NCBI GenBank assembly: GCA_007679095.1 | Contig: VEFU01000016.1 | Coordinates: forward strand, 1 to 48,186 | DNA: 48,186 bases | DNA from: Paenibacillus bovis | GTDB lineage: Bacteria > Bacillota > Bacilli > Bacillales > Bacillaceae_C | Reading direction: 5' to 3' | Shown: in pieces, positions 36,515 to 45,037 of the stretch | Position numbering within the stretch: the first letter of the stretch is position 1 | Layout: each line of letters begins with the position of its first letter | Position numbers and translations under genes: made by a program | The notes under the pieces: model-generated | Told to the model about the DNA's origin: nothing | Seen by the model: the letters and a program-made list of their open reading frames with translations, nothing else | The model's database searches: none

Positions 36515-37401
36515 TTAAGGTAATTTTAACTTTTTTCTTTGATAAGTAGATAACACCACTCCTCCAACTATAAATAGTGAACCTAAAATCTCTGAGCCAG
36601 TTATCGGTTTGTAAAGTAATATCAATCCCATAACCATTGCTACAAAAGGTTCTAAATTAGATAATATTGAAGCCTTTGAAGCATCTACATGTCTAATGTT
36701 ATTATTCCAAATTAGTGTAGCAATACCATGTACAACAATAGCAGTTCCTATCAGAAACACCAATCCGACATATTTGTACTTACCTTTAAGGGCTTGTCCA
36801 GTATAAAAGTAAAAGGAATTGCCACAATTAAACCTACAACATTTGAATATAAAGTAATAGTAAGTGGATCTATTCTATGAGAAAGAAGCCTCGTCATGAT
36901 GATCATTATTGCGAAAGTTATCATTGTTATAACAATCCAAAATAGACCTTTATCTACATGCAATGAAGATAAATCGCCATTTGCTACAACCAGATAAATA
37001 CCTATAATTGCCACAATCGACCCTATCATCATACTAAGTGTTAATTTTTCTTTCAAAAAAATGGCAGCTAATACGCTAGTTATAATAGGGGTAGTTGCCA
37101 AAATTAATGCAGAAGTAGTTGGATCAGCGGTTTGTAAACCTACAAAAAAAGACCATTGGTTTATAAAAACACCAATAACCCCTAGAAGGAAAATTGCCAG
37201 TAAATCAGATTTATTAACTCGTTTAAAGTGCTTTTTATATGAGAATAATCCAAGTAAAAATAATACTATAAACAAAAGTCTAAGCATGGTTAACAAAGTT
37301 GGAGAAAAGTCTTGCACTAAAATCTTTCCAAAAACAAAATTGCTCCCCCATACAATTACACAAAAGGTGAGCCAAGCATATGCTTTTAACAAATCTTTCA
37401 T
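36515..37401 (-). pseudogene. EamA/DMT-family transporter, frameshifted
   Basis: Drug/metabolite-transporter superfamily protein split into two overlapping frames: codons from 37401 (216 aa, about seven membrane segments, first EamA domain and half of the second) and 36763-36515 (last 82 aa). The break is at about 36785-36795, where ...CCC TTA AAG GTA AGT should read as Leu-Lys-Gly-Lys-Tyr; one added A restores a normal protein of about 295 aa. So either a real one-base deletion or a sequencing error. Both halves are otherwise intact, so the event is recent or artificial. Confidence 0.8.
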
Positions 37402-37517
37402 CCTTTCAAGATCAAATACTAACTGTCCTATTTTATACTAAATAGTATTTTTATTATACTTTTAAGGATGTCCGAACCTGCTAAGTGGAATGATGGGCGA
37501 ATTTAAAAAACAGAAAT

Positions 37518-37552
37518 AGCAAGGTATGAGTATATTTTACCCTTGCTTTTTA
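37518..37552. terminator. terminator-like hairpin
   Basis: AGCAAGGTA (37518-37526) and TACCCTTGCT (about 37538-37547) pair with one bulge; T-rich on the plus-strand exit. It lies just past the 3' end of the second frameshifted gene. Confidence 0.6.
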
Positions 37553-37558
37553 CTGTTA

Positions 37559-38118
37559 TTATTTGACTTTGTGTACGGTTATTTTCTCGAACAACTTGTG
37601 AAACGCATAATTTAAGTAGGCATTCGTAATAAGTAATATGAAAAATTGCAACGAACTAATGTTTAGTTTGAAAAAGTTCCATTTTCTAAATAATTTTATA
37701 CCAGGAAAGGCATATATTAAATCACCAATGATATTTAGTAATGTATAACGCAAGAATTTCCCTTTTGATAAATGGAAAAAACCCATAAATTAGAAAAGAA
37801 ATAAGGGCCAATTACTAAAGATAAAGCTGTACTAATAATTCCTTTCCTTCCACCTTTAACCTTCCATAGTTTGCGAATAGTAAAATAAAGTATTTCTAGA
37901 AGTATTGTAGCAGTTGAAAATATAGTTACAGGTAAATACCTAACGATTGATCTCTTAGGGAGGAAAAAACCCGAAATTACTGAAAAGAATACTAATAAGA
38001 ATTTAAGTAAATTATGTGGCATTCGATCAATCCTTTTTAGTAAATGAATTAGTACGTAAACATGAATTTTATTACTTTCTTTCATGAAAGTAGTGTGTGT
38101 TGATGATCTATTTTTCAT
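37559..38118 (-). pseudogene. small polytopic membrane protein, frameshifted
   Basis: Two overlapping frames, 38118-37735 and 37786-37559, join into one membrane protein of about 185 aa. The break is at a run of six A residues on the plus strand (about 37774-37779): removing one base links ...FFSNLWVF to HLSKGKFLRYTLLN. The product has about four or five membrane segments and a basic N-terminal region; the family is not recognised. A homopolymer indel next to another frameshifted gene suggests local decay or sequencing errors. Confidence 0.65.
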
Positions 38119-38241
38119 ACAGAAAAAACGAGGGATGAACGCTTAAGAGAATTGCAATATCATGGAATTAGTTGTGTTATCTTATAAAAGTGGAATATTT
38201 TGATAACTTATAATAAAATTTTAATTTTTAGTAAATTTAGG

Positions 38242-38270
38242 TTGAATTAATGGTAAAATTATACTATAAA
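38242..38270 (+). promoter_or_regulatory. promoter-like site
   Basis: TTGAAT (38242-38247), 17-bp spacer, TATAAA (38265-38270). It would drive the small ORF at 38399. Bases 38119-38241 show nothing else. Confidence 0.45.
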
Positions 38271-38398
38271 GGATATTTAGCAATAATAACATTTACTTAT
38301 ATTTTTCATTTGCATAAAAAGTGATACAACATTTTTGGGAAGAGTGTCAGAAATAATGCAATTTCTTAAGGGTAACACGTACAAAGGGGAAGATAACA

Positions 38399-38554
38399 AT
38401 CGGTAATTTACTTGGAATTATTAAGAATACGTTCTTAGATTTTGTCGCTATGGTTAAAGGTTTTATCTATGGATTTGTAATGGTGGGGCTGCTAATTGTG
38501 GTTTGTGGTGCTTTGATTTATGGTGGGGTGTTACTTAAGAATCTCATCTTTTAA
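38399..38554 (+). CDS. candidate 51-aa membrane protein lacking a normal start codon
   Basis: An open frame encodes an amphipathic N-terminus (IGNLLGIIKNTFLDFVAMVKG) and a strong hydrophobic segment rich in Gly and Val. AAAGGGGA lies about eight bases before an ATC codon at 38399, exactly where a start is expected. The first in-frame ATG (38456 region, inside the frame) would give only 34 aa. Possibly an ATC start, a mutated ATG, or a decayed gene. No family recognised. Confidence 0.3.
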   Translation: MGNLLGIIKNTFLDFVAMVKGFIYGFVMVGLLIVVCGALIYGGVLLKNLIF

Positions 38555-38719
38555 CCATATTTAAATAAAAGTATCAGTTAGCTGATTGTGATAAATATCT
38601 CAGCAGGTTTTAACCATTTCCGAAGAGGTATGTTAAACTTCATTGTGTTAGATAAGATGGTGACTAGTTGAGATTGATCGAGTTAATATATATTTAATTA
38701 CTCCAAGAGGAGGTTATAG

Positions 38720-39199
38720 ATGAACAGATATCGTGTTATAACAATGCTATGTTTCTTGTTTTTAGTAATATTAATAGGTTGTGAGAATATAGAAGTACAT
38801 ACGAATGATATTGAAGGAAAAAATACAGAAGAAACTTCAGTTGTGAATAATAGGATATTCGAAAGTTTGGAAGAGGTACTAGAGGAAAGAGGTTATCAAG
38901 TAAGTAAGTTAGAGGTAAAAGAAGGAATAACACCGCATACTTTCTTGTCAGTATATCCCACCTATATCGAAGTAAATGACGAAACACTTGCTATTTATGT
39001 ATATGAGGAAGAAAAGCTAGCAAAAGATGATTCAAAAATAATATCGAATGATGGATTTAGAATTGGTAATTCAATAGTTGAATGGGTAGATGATCCTCAT
39101 TTTTATCAAACAGGAAGAATTATAGTCAGTTACATTGGTTCAAACACTGAAATACTTTATGACTTAGAATCAATATTAGGAAAGCCAATAACCGAGTAG
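38720..39199 (+). CDS. hypothetical lipoprotein
   Basis: 159 aa. Signal peptide with lipobox L-I-G-C near residue 21, so surface-anchored. The mature part is acidic with a possible alpha/beta domain (ESLEEVLEERGYQVSKLEVKEG and later YIEVNDETLAIYVYEEEKLAKDD). Preceded by AGAGGAGG. No family recognised. It ends at a shared bidirectional terminator. Confidence 0.75.
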   Translation: MNRYRVITMLCFLFLVILIGCENIEVHTNDIEGKNTEETSVVNNRIFESLEEVLEERGYQVSKLEVKEGITPHTFLSVYPTYIEVNDETLAIYVYEEEKLAKDDSKIISNDGFRIGNSIVEWVDDPHFYQTGRIIVSYIGSNTEILYDLESILGKPITE

Positions 39200-39244
39200 T
39201 ATAGTCTATACTTTTGTTCAATATCTTTAGTTATGAAGAAGATA

Positions 39245-39278
39245 AAAACACTTTGGATATGTTTATCCAAAGTGTTTT
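39245..39278. terminator. bidirectional terminator between convergent genes
   Basis: AAAACACTTTGGATA (39245-39259) and TATCCAAAGTGTTTT (39264-39278) form a 15-bp stem with a 4-base loop. A/T flanks serve both directions. Confidence 0.9.
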
Positions 39279-39290
39279 ATTCTCTCCCAA

Positions 39291-40034
39291 TTAGTATATA
39301 TTTGTAATCGTCATACTGTTATATACATCTTGGAGTGCACGTGACCAAATTAAGAAGACATATTCATTAAGAAGTTCTCTATTTTTACTGTCAAATATAT
39401 ATGCTGGTGAAATATTTTCCATAATTGCTTTTTTTAGTGCTGGAAGTTCTGATAATGCTTCCTTATGATTTGCAATATCATCATAATCATTAATAATAGC
39501 ATTATGGTGTAGATACCATTCGTATGCTAATAAGCCAACTCGAAGGTCACGTTTTTCCGGGTTGTTTGATAGGAACCATATCGCAGTTGCTTCATTAATA
39601 TTAGGTAGTTTAAGCCCTAACTTAGCAATAACAGGTTTAATCGCGTTTTGTAATTTGGCACCTTCAACATTGATATCATTACCAACTAGAATCAGATTTA
39701 GCGGTGATATTCCTTTTTTTCGAACTTCACTTAAAGCTTCCATATCATAATTCAATATAATTTCTTGGATAGGACGTAGTTCACCTTCTTTTGCTACGTT
39801 CGGAACTTCGTTTTCCTCTTTTTCCATTTCTGTAGTTGTAGTTTTCGTAACTTCATTTTCTTTAATGGAAGAGTCGTTAGACGGCGTTGCCGATTTAGCC
39901 CCCATAGTGAATGAAATATAAATAATTACACCAATTAAAATGATGGCACCTAAAATTGCTACAACTTTTTTGCTGGAGCTAGTAGATTTGGCACTAGTGC
40001 CAGTGGAAGAGTGGTTGTTCGTTTCATGATTCAT
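39291..40034 (-). CDS. hypothetical single-pass membrane protein
   Basis: About 247 aa. A Ser/Thr/His/Asn-rich cytoplasmic start, one membrane segment (about residues 22-42), a Thr/Glu-rich linker, and a mostly helical outer domain from about residue 85 to the end. No family recognised. The third of three closely spaced ATG codons (40034) best fits the GGGGGAAA ribosome site; 40052 is the longest option. Confidence 0.68.
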   Translation of the reverse strand: MNHETNNHSSTGTSAKSTSSSKKVVAILGAIILIGVIIYISFTMGAKSATPSNDSSIKENEVTKTTTTEMEKEENEVPNVAKEGELRPIQEIILNYDMEALSEVRKKGISPLNLILVGNDINVEGAKLQNAIKPVIAKLGLKLPNINEATAIWFLSNNPEKRDLRVGLLAYEWYLHHNAIINDYDDIANHKEALSELPALKKAIMENISPAYIFDSKNRELLNEYVFLIWSRALQDVYNSMTITNIY

Positions 40035-40135
40035 TTTTTGCATTTCCCCCATTAAATAGTAATAACGTCCTGATTATACTATATATTCTTACTTTCGACA
40101 GATTTTGGGATTATAGACCTATTTAAAGGGAGGAG

Positions 40136-40171
40136 AAAAAAGGATGGTGAATATTCTTCCATCCCCTTTTT
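40136..40171. terminator. bidirectional terminator
   Basis: AGGATGG (40141-40147) with CCATCCC (40159-40165), extended by an A run on the left and a T run on the right; works for the minus-strand dehydrogenase-like gene. Confidence 0.82.
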
Positions 40172-40193
40172 CACTATTTGCGGTATATTCTAT

Positions 40194-41588
40194 TCAAGAA
40201 ATTACTTCAAAAACCGTACCTTGGTTATAATCCGTCACTTTCATGGAGCCATTAACTCCTAAGAATAATCTAGTTTGGTCTAAATTTGTTCCGAGATTAA
40301 CATAGAATGCTGGTTTATCTCCGAAATTATAATCCGTTTCAATTACACTATAATCACTCAAGTTATTATTAACTGTTGTAATTCTCGTATAAGCTAAAAC
40401 ACCTTTGGATGGGGATTGATTTCTATTTGCGAGGTCGATAAATACTACGCTTCCTGTTAAATCAGAAATTGTATTTCCCAAATACGGTTGTACTCCTGTA
40501 ATGGCCGTACCCGAAAATTTATCCTGCCTGGCATCTTGATGAAAGTAACTAATTAAAGGTGGATGCCTCTTTACGGAGGTGTTAACTGCTTCATTATAAT
40601 AAGCAATTGTTTGTTCCTTCAAATTCGGGTTGCTGGAACAGTCTTTAATAATGGTAGTAGGGAATGCACCTTCCCAGCCTCTCCATCCTAAGTTAATAAA
40701 TCCTTCAGTATTAACGGAAGATGAAGTGAGTTGTGTTACAGGGATGGGCTTATATTGCGTGAATACAAAAATAGATTCTACTAACCCCTGGCCAACATTA
40801 CCTACATATTTTAAAAAGCGGTCGTTATAGGGTTGGAATGCGATTCCCGGTATATTGCGAACTCCTTTCACTATTACAGAAAGCATTTCTTGGATGGGGA
40901 CAGGGAGTTCACTGAAACGGGAAACGGCTGGTGGATTTGTAATGGATGTATTTTTCTTTACATCAATCTCAATTATTTTTCCAGCAATTTCGAGATTATC
41001 CTGGCTTAAATTAAATGGATCATATCCAGATCCACCATCTCCGGTTGTTAATACAAGTTTCCCAGTCTCTGGTGAAAAGTTTAAGCTGTTCACACCATTA
41101 TGGTTCGAAAATGGTCTTCTCAAGTTAAGTAAAGTACGACTTTTTATAGGTTGACCATTCCTCTGAACTACCCACTCCTCAACTGTATCAATATGATCAT
41201 ATTGTTTTTCTCTATTCGTCCACTTTAGGTTTAATGTTTTAGGGTCGCACGGGTTAGGTGTAAATGATTCCGTCAGTGCACCAGGTCCTTGTGTTCCAGC
41301 AACTGAATAATGCAAATAAAACAATCCATTATGATGAAATTCAGGATGGAAAGCTAATCCTAATAAACCGCGCTCATCAGAACCTCTTTTTCCACCTAGT
41401 TTTATTATTTGCGAACTAATGTCTAAAAAGGTTCGAACATCTCTGTTTCTTACATAAAAAATTTCTCCAACTTGAGTAGCGATAAATAAACTTTCCATCG
41501 ATTCACCAGGAAGTATTGCTGTTTTTATAACGGTAGGCAAATTTAGTCTACTAACAATTGGTCTTAGACGAACCTTTATTTTTTTCAC
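40194..41588 (-). CDS. glucose/sorbosone dehydrogenase-like beta-propeller protein
   Basis: 464 aa, of the soluble aldose / glucose-sorbosone dehydrogenase (PQQ-type, GSDH) family. Family landmarks: DERGLLGLAFHPEFHHNGLFY near residue 72, the FSNHNGVNSLNFSPETGKL segment near 160 and LTTGDGGSGYDP near 182, IPGIAFQPYNDRF near 250, GWRGWEGAFPT near 305. No signal peptide or lipobox is seen, so it is probably cytoplasmic or in the spore. GTG start after AAGGGATG. The real activity is unproven; related eukaryotic HIPL proteins are not enzymes. Confidence 0.78.
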   Translation of the reverse strand: MKKIKVRLRPIVSRLNLPTVIKTAILPGESMESLFIATQVGEIFYVRNRDVRTFLDISSQIIKLGGKRGSDERGLLGLAFHPEFHHNGLFYLHYSVAGTQGPGALTESFTPNPCDPKTLNLKWTNREKQYDHIDTVEEWVVQRNGQPIKSRTLLNLRRPFSNHNGVNSLNFSPETGKLVLTTGDGGSGYDPFNLSQDNLEIAGKIIEIDVKKNTSITNPPAVSRFSELPVPIQEMLSVIVKGVRNIPGIAFQPYNDRFLKYVGNVGQGLVESIFVFTQYKPIPVTQLTSSSVNTEGFINLGWRGWEGAFPTTIIKDCSSNPNLKEQTIAYYNEAVNTSVKRHPPLISYFHQDARQDKFSGTAITGVQPYLGNTISDLTGSVVFIDLANRNQSPSKGVLAYTRITTVNNNLSDYSVIETDYNFGDKPAFYVNLGTNLDQTRLFLGVNGSMKVTDYNQGTVFEVIS

Positions 41589-41741
41589 CCTGCTTCACAT
41601 CCCTTAAAAGTAATCTTTTATCAGAATATGAATAGAACTAATGTATTAGTACGTGATATCCTGTAGCACCTAATCAATTTGAAATAATCAATTTTCGCAT
41701 AAACAACCTTTTACCTGCATTTACCTATATAAGGGGGTGTG

Positions 41742-42320
41742 ATGGTGAGGTCATTATTCAAAAAAGTTACGTCTAGCATGTGGATAGATGTTTTTATTCC
41801 TACCATTGATAGTTATTCAAAATCGATGCAACTCGTAGCTGGTGCGAGCTTAGGTGCGTTAGCTGCTATATTACAATCGGCAGGGATTTTCACGGGAGTC
41901 GGTTATATATTTAGTATGGTGAGTACAGCACCAATTGTATTAGCATGTCTATTATCAATGAACATAGGTGTGATGACATATTTCCTAACGATTCTTCTGG
42001 TGGCAATACTGCAGCCAACAGAGTTATTCATCTTCATGTTTACTACAGGTTTACTTGGGCTTAGTTTAGGTTTTAGTATGAAGTACTTAAGAAGGAACAT
42101 ACTTATTATTGCGTTTTCTGCAATCACTTTAACAATAGGAATCAGTATTTTATTATATGGTATAAAATTTGCTATCCTTGGGCCTTCAATCACGACTAAA
42201 ATTAGTGCTACCGTTATTTTAGGGACATTTGCATTTTCCTTGCTATATAGTTGGATTTGGAAAAAAGTTTGTATTTCTATATTCCGATTCATTCACACAT
42301 TTTTGAATCATAAAAAATAA
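41742..42320 (+). CDS. polytopic membrane protein, unknown function
   Basis: 193 aa with about five or six hydrophobic segments after a short amphipathic N-terminus. The pattern, including AGASLGALAAILQSAG in the first segment and GLLGLSLGFSMKYLRRN later, resembles small substrate-binding S components of ECF-type transporters or related families, but this is only a fold-level impression. ATG at 41742 or GTG at 41745; AAGGGGG lies at 41731-41737. Divergent from the dehydrogenase-like gene. Confidence 0.65.
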   Translation: MVRSLFKKVTSSMWIDVFIPTIDSYSKSMQLVAGASLGALAAILQSAGIFTGVGYIFSMVSTAPIVLACLLSMNIGVMTYFLTILLVAILQPTELFIFMFTTGLLGLSLGFSMKYLRRNILIIAFSAITLTIGISILLYGIKFAILGPSITTKISATVILGTFAFSLLYSWIWKKVCISIFRFIHTFLNHKK

Positions 42321-42321
42321 A

Positions 42322-42345
42322 AGCAATCGAAGATCTTCGATTGCT
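42322..42345 (-). terminator. terminator of the sspL transcript
   Basis: Perfect 24-bp palindrome centred on AAGATCTT; T-rich on the minus-strand exit, so it mainly serves sspL, but it also lies directly after the plus-strand gene. Confidence 0.85.
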
Positions 42346-42355
42346 CTTAAAACAG

Positions 42356-42514
42356 TTACTTTGTGTTCTTTTTCTTTGCAGCATTCTCTAATTTGCTTTT
42401 TGGCTCCACTGAAAATTCTGTGTCTGCGATTCCTTGTGGATTTACACTAGTTGCTGCATTTCCTTTATTACTAGAGTAATTTCGTGCACGGACACTTTTT
42501 TTACTTTTAGCCAT
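42356..42514 (-). CDS. sspL: small acid-soluble spore protein, SspL type
   Basis: 52-aa basic protein with N-terminal MAKSKKS, then NPQG near residue 25 and C-terminal EPKSKLENAAKKKNT. This N-P-Q-G plus K-x-x-L-E-x-x-A-K-K-x-N-T pattern matches minor small acid-soluble spore protein L of Bacillus-group species. The ATG follows GGAGG. It is a minor spore-core protein made in the forespore, usually under sigma-G. Its presence marks the organism as a spore former. Confidence 0.78.
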   Translation of the reverse strand: MAKSKKSVRARNYSSNKGNAATSVNPQGIADTEFSVEPKSKLENAAKKKNTK

Positions 42515-42532
42515 ATTTAAAAACCTCCAAGT

Positions 42533-43252
42533 TTATTTTTGAATACTAACACCTTGTAATTTGATATATTGGCCATCCTTGACCGTAATATACATGTCAG
42601 CTTGTACAATTTCATTCGTAACAATACTGGATAAATCATGCCTACTATTGGTGGACACTTCTAAATACCCCATATCTGTGGAATTATCTAATTTTACTTT
42701 GTATTCACCAGCAGGAATGTCCGTACCTACTTTGTACATTCCGTCTTTATATAAACCATCATCAGGTTGGACAGATGGAGCTTTATCAACTGGATACATA
42801 TAGCCAGAAGTTAATTTAAAATACTCACCGTCTTTTAGAGTCACATAGGAATGGGCATCATTCATTAAATTATCATTAAAAATGATGCTATCTAAATTGC
42901 CAGTACTATCTGATGCATTTTCAATGTAGGCCATTCCTTGTGCAAATACGAGGTATTCTCCTGCAGCAATATCGGTTCCTACTTTATACGTACCTTGATC
43001 AATCTTTCCTTCGTCATTGTTTTCTTCATTTGCTTCCTGATTTTGATCATTTTCATCATCAGCAGGTTCCCCATTTTCTACTACCACATCTTTCCCATCA
43101 GTGATTTCATCTTTTTTGGTAGTAGTATCTCCATCTTTTTCAATATTTTCTTCCGGAGTTTCTTTATTCGTATCCTTATTGTCAGAGTCAGTTCCACATG
43201 CTCCTAACGTAAGAATAAAACTAAGCATTAATGCCATCCAAAGTTTTTTCAT
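42533..43252 (-). CDS. lipoprotein with duplicated small beta domain
   Basis: 239 aa. Lipobox L-G-A-C near residue 19, then a long acidic Asn/Asp/Glu/Lys-rich linker (about 22-85). Two tandem copies of a small beta domain follow: GTYKVGTDIAAGEYLVF ... YVTLKDGEYFKL and GMYKVGTDIPAGEYKVK ... YITVKDGQYIKLQG. Such domains are found in secreted Firmicute proteins of unknown role. Lies 18 bases before sspL, and sspL may share its transcript. Confidence 0.78.
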   Translation of the reverse strand: MKKLWMALMLSFILTLGACGTDSDNKDTNKETPEENIEKDGDTTTKKDEITDGKDVVVENGEPADDENDQNQEANEENNDEGKIDQGTYKVGTDIAAGEYLVFAQGMAYIENASDSTGNLDSIIFNDNLMNDAHSYVTLKDGEYFKLTSGYMYPVDKAPSVQPDDGLYKDGMYKVGTDIPAGEYKVKLDNSTDMGYLEVSTNSRHDLSSIVTNEIVQADMYITVKDGQYIKLQGVSIQK

Positions 43253-43404
43253 GAGTATTAACCCCTTGATATGAATTTTGTCGCAATCTCTGCAACTTTA
43301 ATTTTCCACAAGGTGAAAATCTTATGTATGGATTTTATATTCTGGGTGGCCGTTACAAATAGTAGATAAGCCTCATAAAATAATGTAGGGGGTGAAATGC
43401 TGTA

Positions 43405-43674
43405 ATGGAAGTGTATGATGTAATGATTATCCCGCTTATTATTGGACTAGTTGAGTTGTGTAAAAAGGTTGGAGTTAAAACGAGGTGGTTACCGGTAATT
43501 GCTTTAGGATTGGGAATTATAATAGGTATTGTATATATTGCAGACTTTAATTTAAAACAAGGAATATTAGTTGGAACAATGTTAGGTTTATCTGCTAGTG
43601 GACTATACAGTGGAAGTAAGAATATGATGGAAAAGAAACAAATAGATAATAAAGAGGAGAACTGCAAAAAGTAA
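43405..43674 (+). CDS. holin-like small membrane protein
   Basis: 89 aa with three hydrophobic segments and a charged C-terminal tail. The pattern IPLIIGLVELCKKVGVKTRWLPVIALGLGI ... GILVGTMLGLSASGLYSGSKN resembles phage-type holin-like proteins of Bacilli and Clostridia. No endolysin or phage genes are nearby, so it is an orphan; domesticated or unrelated use is possible. The ATG follows AGGGGGTG with a suitable gap. Confidence 0.65.
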   Translation: MEVYDVMIIPLIIGLVELCKKVGVKTRWLPVIALGLGIIIGIVYIADFNLKQGILVGTMLGLSASGLYSGSKNMMEKKQIDNKEENCKK

Positions 43675-43681
43675 GCATAAT

Positions 43682-43707
43682 AAAAACCCGGTAACCCGGG
43701 CTTATTT
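43682..43707. terminator. bidirectional terminator between holin-like and carbonic anhydrase genes
   Basis: CCCGG (43687-43691), loop TAAC, CCGGG (43696-43700). It has TTTTTA on the minus-strand exit and TTATTTT on the plus-strand exit. Confidence 0.8.
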
Positions 43708-43725
43708 TACAAATAGCTTAACATA

Positions 43726-44289
43726 TTAAATTTCATAACCATTTGTTACTAAATCAAGTTTACCTGTTTCAGGATTAATGACGAGGCCGTGTACAGGTAC
43801 TGTTTTTTCCATCAGTGGGTGATTACGGATCATATCCACACTGTGTTGTACACTTTGTTCAACACTGTCAAATCCAGTTAACCAACTGTCAAGGTCTATT
43901 CCAGAACTGCTAATGATGTCTAATGTCTCTTCTGATATGCCACGTTCTTTCATAATCCCTAAAATATGGCTGCTTTCAATTGCACTCATACCACAATCAT
44001 GGTGCCCAATAACAAACACTTCATCTGCTTGTAATTCGTACACAGCGATTAAAATACTGCGCATAATACTACCAAATGGATGGGTAAGAATTGCTCCGGC
44101 ATTCTTCACAACCTTGACATCACCATTTTTTAGGTTCATTGCCTTATATAGAAGTTCAATTAACCTTGTATCCATACATGTTAGAATTACTGCCTTTTTA
44201 TCAGGAAACTTTGTGGTAGCATATTCCTCATATAATTTTTCTTCGGTAAAAGTTTTATTGTGATCAAGAATTTCGTTCAATAATGACAT
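43726..44289 (-). CDS. ytiB: beta-class carbonic anhydrase (YtiB type)
   Basis: Interconverts CO2 and bicarbonate in the cytoplasm; 187 aa, the length of B. subtilis YtiB. Zinc ligands and the activating Asp/Arg pair are in CMDTR near residue 38 (Cys, Asp, Arg) and GHHDCGM near 95 (His and Cys). Start ATG follows GAGGATGGAG. It stands alone. Confidence 0.92.
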   Translation of the reverse strand: MSLLNEILDHNKTFTEEKLYEEYATTKFPDKKAVILTCMDTRLIELLYKAMNLKNGDVKVVKNAGAILTHPFGSIMRSILIAVYELQADEVFVIGHHDCGMSAIESSHILGIMKERGISEETLDIISSSGIDLDSWLTGFDSVEQSVQHSVDMIRNHPLMEKTVPVHGLVINPETGKLDLVTNGYEI

Positions 44290-44379
44290 TTTTCTCCATC
44301 CTCTCTTTACTATTTCTTTATTTTACATAAAAGTCACGTTAAAAGAAAGATCTAATATAGAGAAAATTTTCAACAAATG

Positions 44380-44406
44380 TGAAACTTTCTTAACAATTAA
44401 TTCGTA
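44380..44406 (+). promoter_or_regulatory. sigma-W-type promoter of yuaF-floT
   Basis: TGAAAC (44380-44385), 17-bp spacer, CGTA (44403-44406): the sigma-W consensus of B. subtilis, upstream of the same genes it controls there. A short CATTGTT/AACAATG hairpin (about 44443-44464) lies between it and yuaF. Confidence 0.82.
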
Positions 44407-44476
44407 ATACAATTATCAAGGAGGGATGGAGAAGTAGAATAGCATTGTTAGTAAAAAAAACAATGTAAAGGAATTG

Positions 44477-45013
44477 ATGACTATGACATTGTTTGGAATG
44501 TCAATTGAAACTATTTATTTGATATTATTAGTTGTCTCTGGTGTATTAACAATACTTTATCTGTTATTTGGAGATGTGTTAGAAGGTATTGGAGAAGCAA
44601 CAGGTTTTTTACATCCAGTATTGATTTTAGCATTTATAACATTTTTTTCTGCAGGCGGTTATATACTGGAAAAGGTAACCTCACTTAATAGTATTCTTAT
44701 TATTGTAATTTCTGCAATTATAGCTGCTATTCTAGATGTACTTCTTAATATTTTTGTCCTCGTTCCAATGTCCTCGGCTGAACAATCCTTGAGTTATACT
44801 GAAAAATCCTTGGAAGGTCGAATGGGAAAAGCAATCATTACAATTCCACAAAACGGTTTTGGTGAAGTGGTAATTGAGAGCTATAGTGGAATGATTTCGA
44901 AACCTGCCGCAAGTTACGAGAATACAGAAATTGCAGGCGGTTCAGAAGTACTTGTAATAGAAGTGAGAGATGGAGTTTTATATGTAATACCATATAAACC
45001 AAGCTTTACTTAA
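44477..45013 (+). CDS. yuaF: NfeD-like membrane protein YuaF
   Basis: 178 aa. Three membrane segments in the first 95 residues and a C-terminal OB-fold-like domain (about 110-178, with GRMGKAIITIPQNGFGEVVIES). NfeD-like proteins act with flotillins in membrane domains and stress resistance. ATG at 44477 follows AAAGGA closely; ATG 44483 is an alternative. It lies 24 bases before floT, as in the B. subtilis sigma-W operon yuaF-floT-yuaI; yuaI is absent here. Confidence 0.88.
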   Translation: MTMTLFGMSIETIYLILLVVSGVLTILYLLFGDVLEGIGEATGFLHPVLILAFITFFSAGGYILEKVTSLNSILIIVISAIIAAILDVLLNIFVLVPMSSAEQSLSYTEKSLEGRMGKAIITIPQNGFGEVVIESYSGMISKPAASYENTEIAGGSEVLVIEVRDGVLYVIPYKPSFT

Positions 45014-45037
45014 ATATTTTTATGAGGGGGAATTTAT

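Noticed and set aside
43405-43674. Prophage indicated by the holin-like gene
   Set aside because: No endolysin, structural, replication or integrase gene is nearby; it is an isolated membrane protein.
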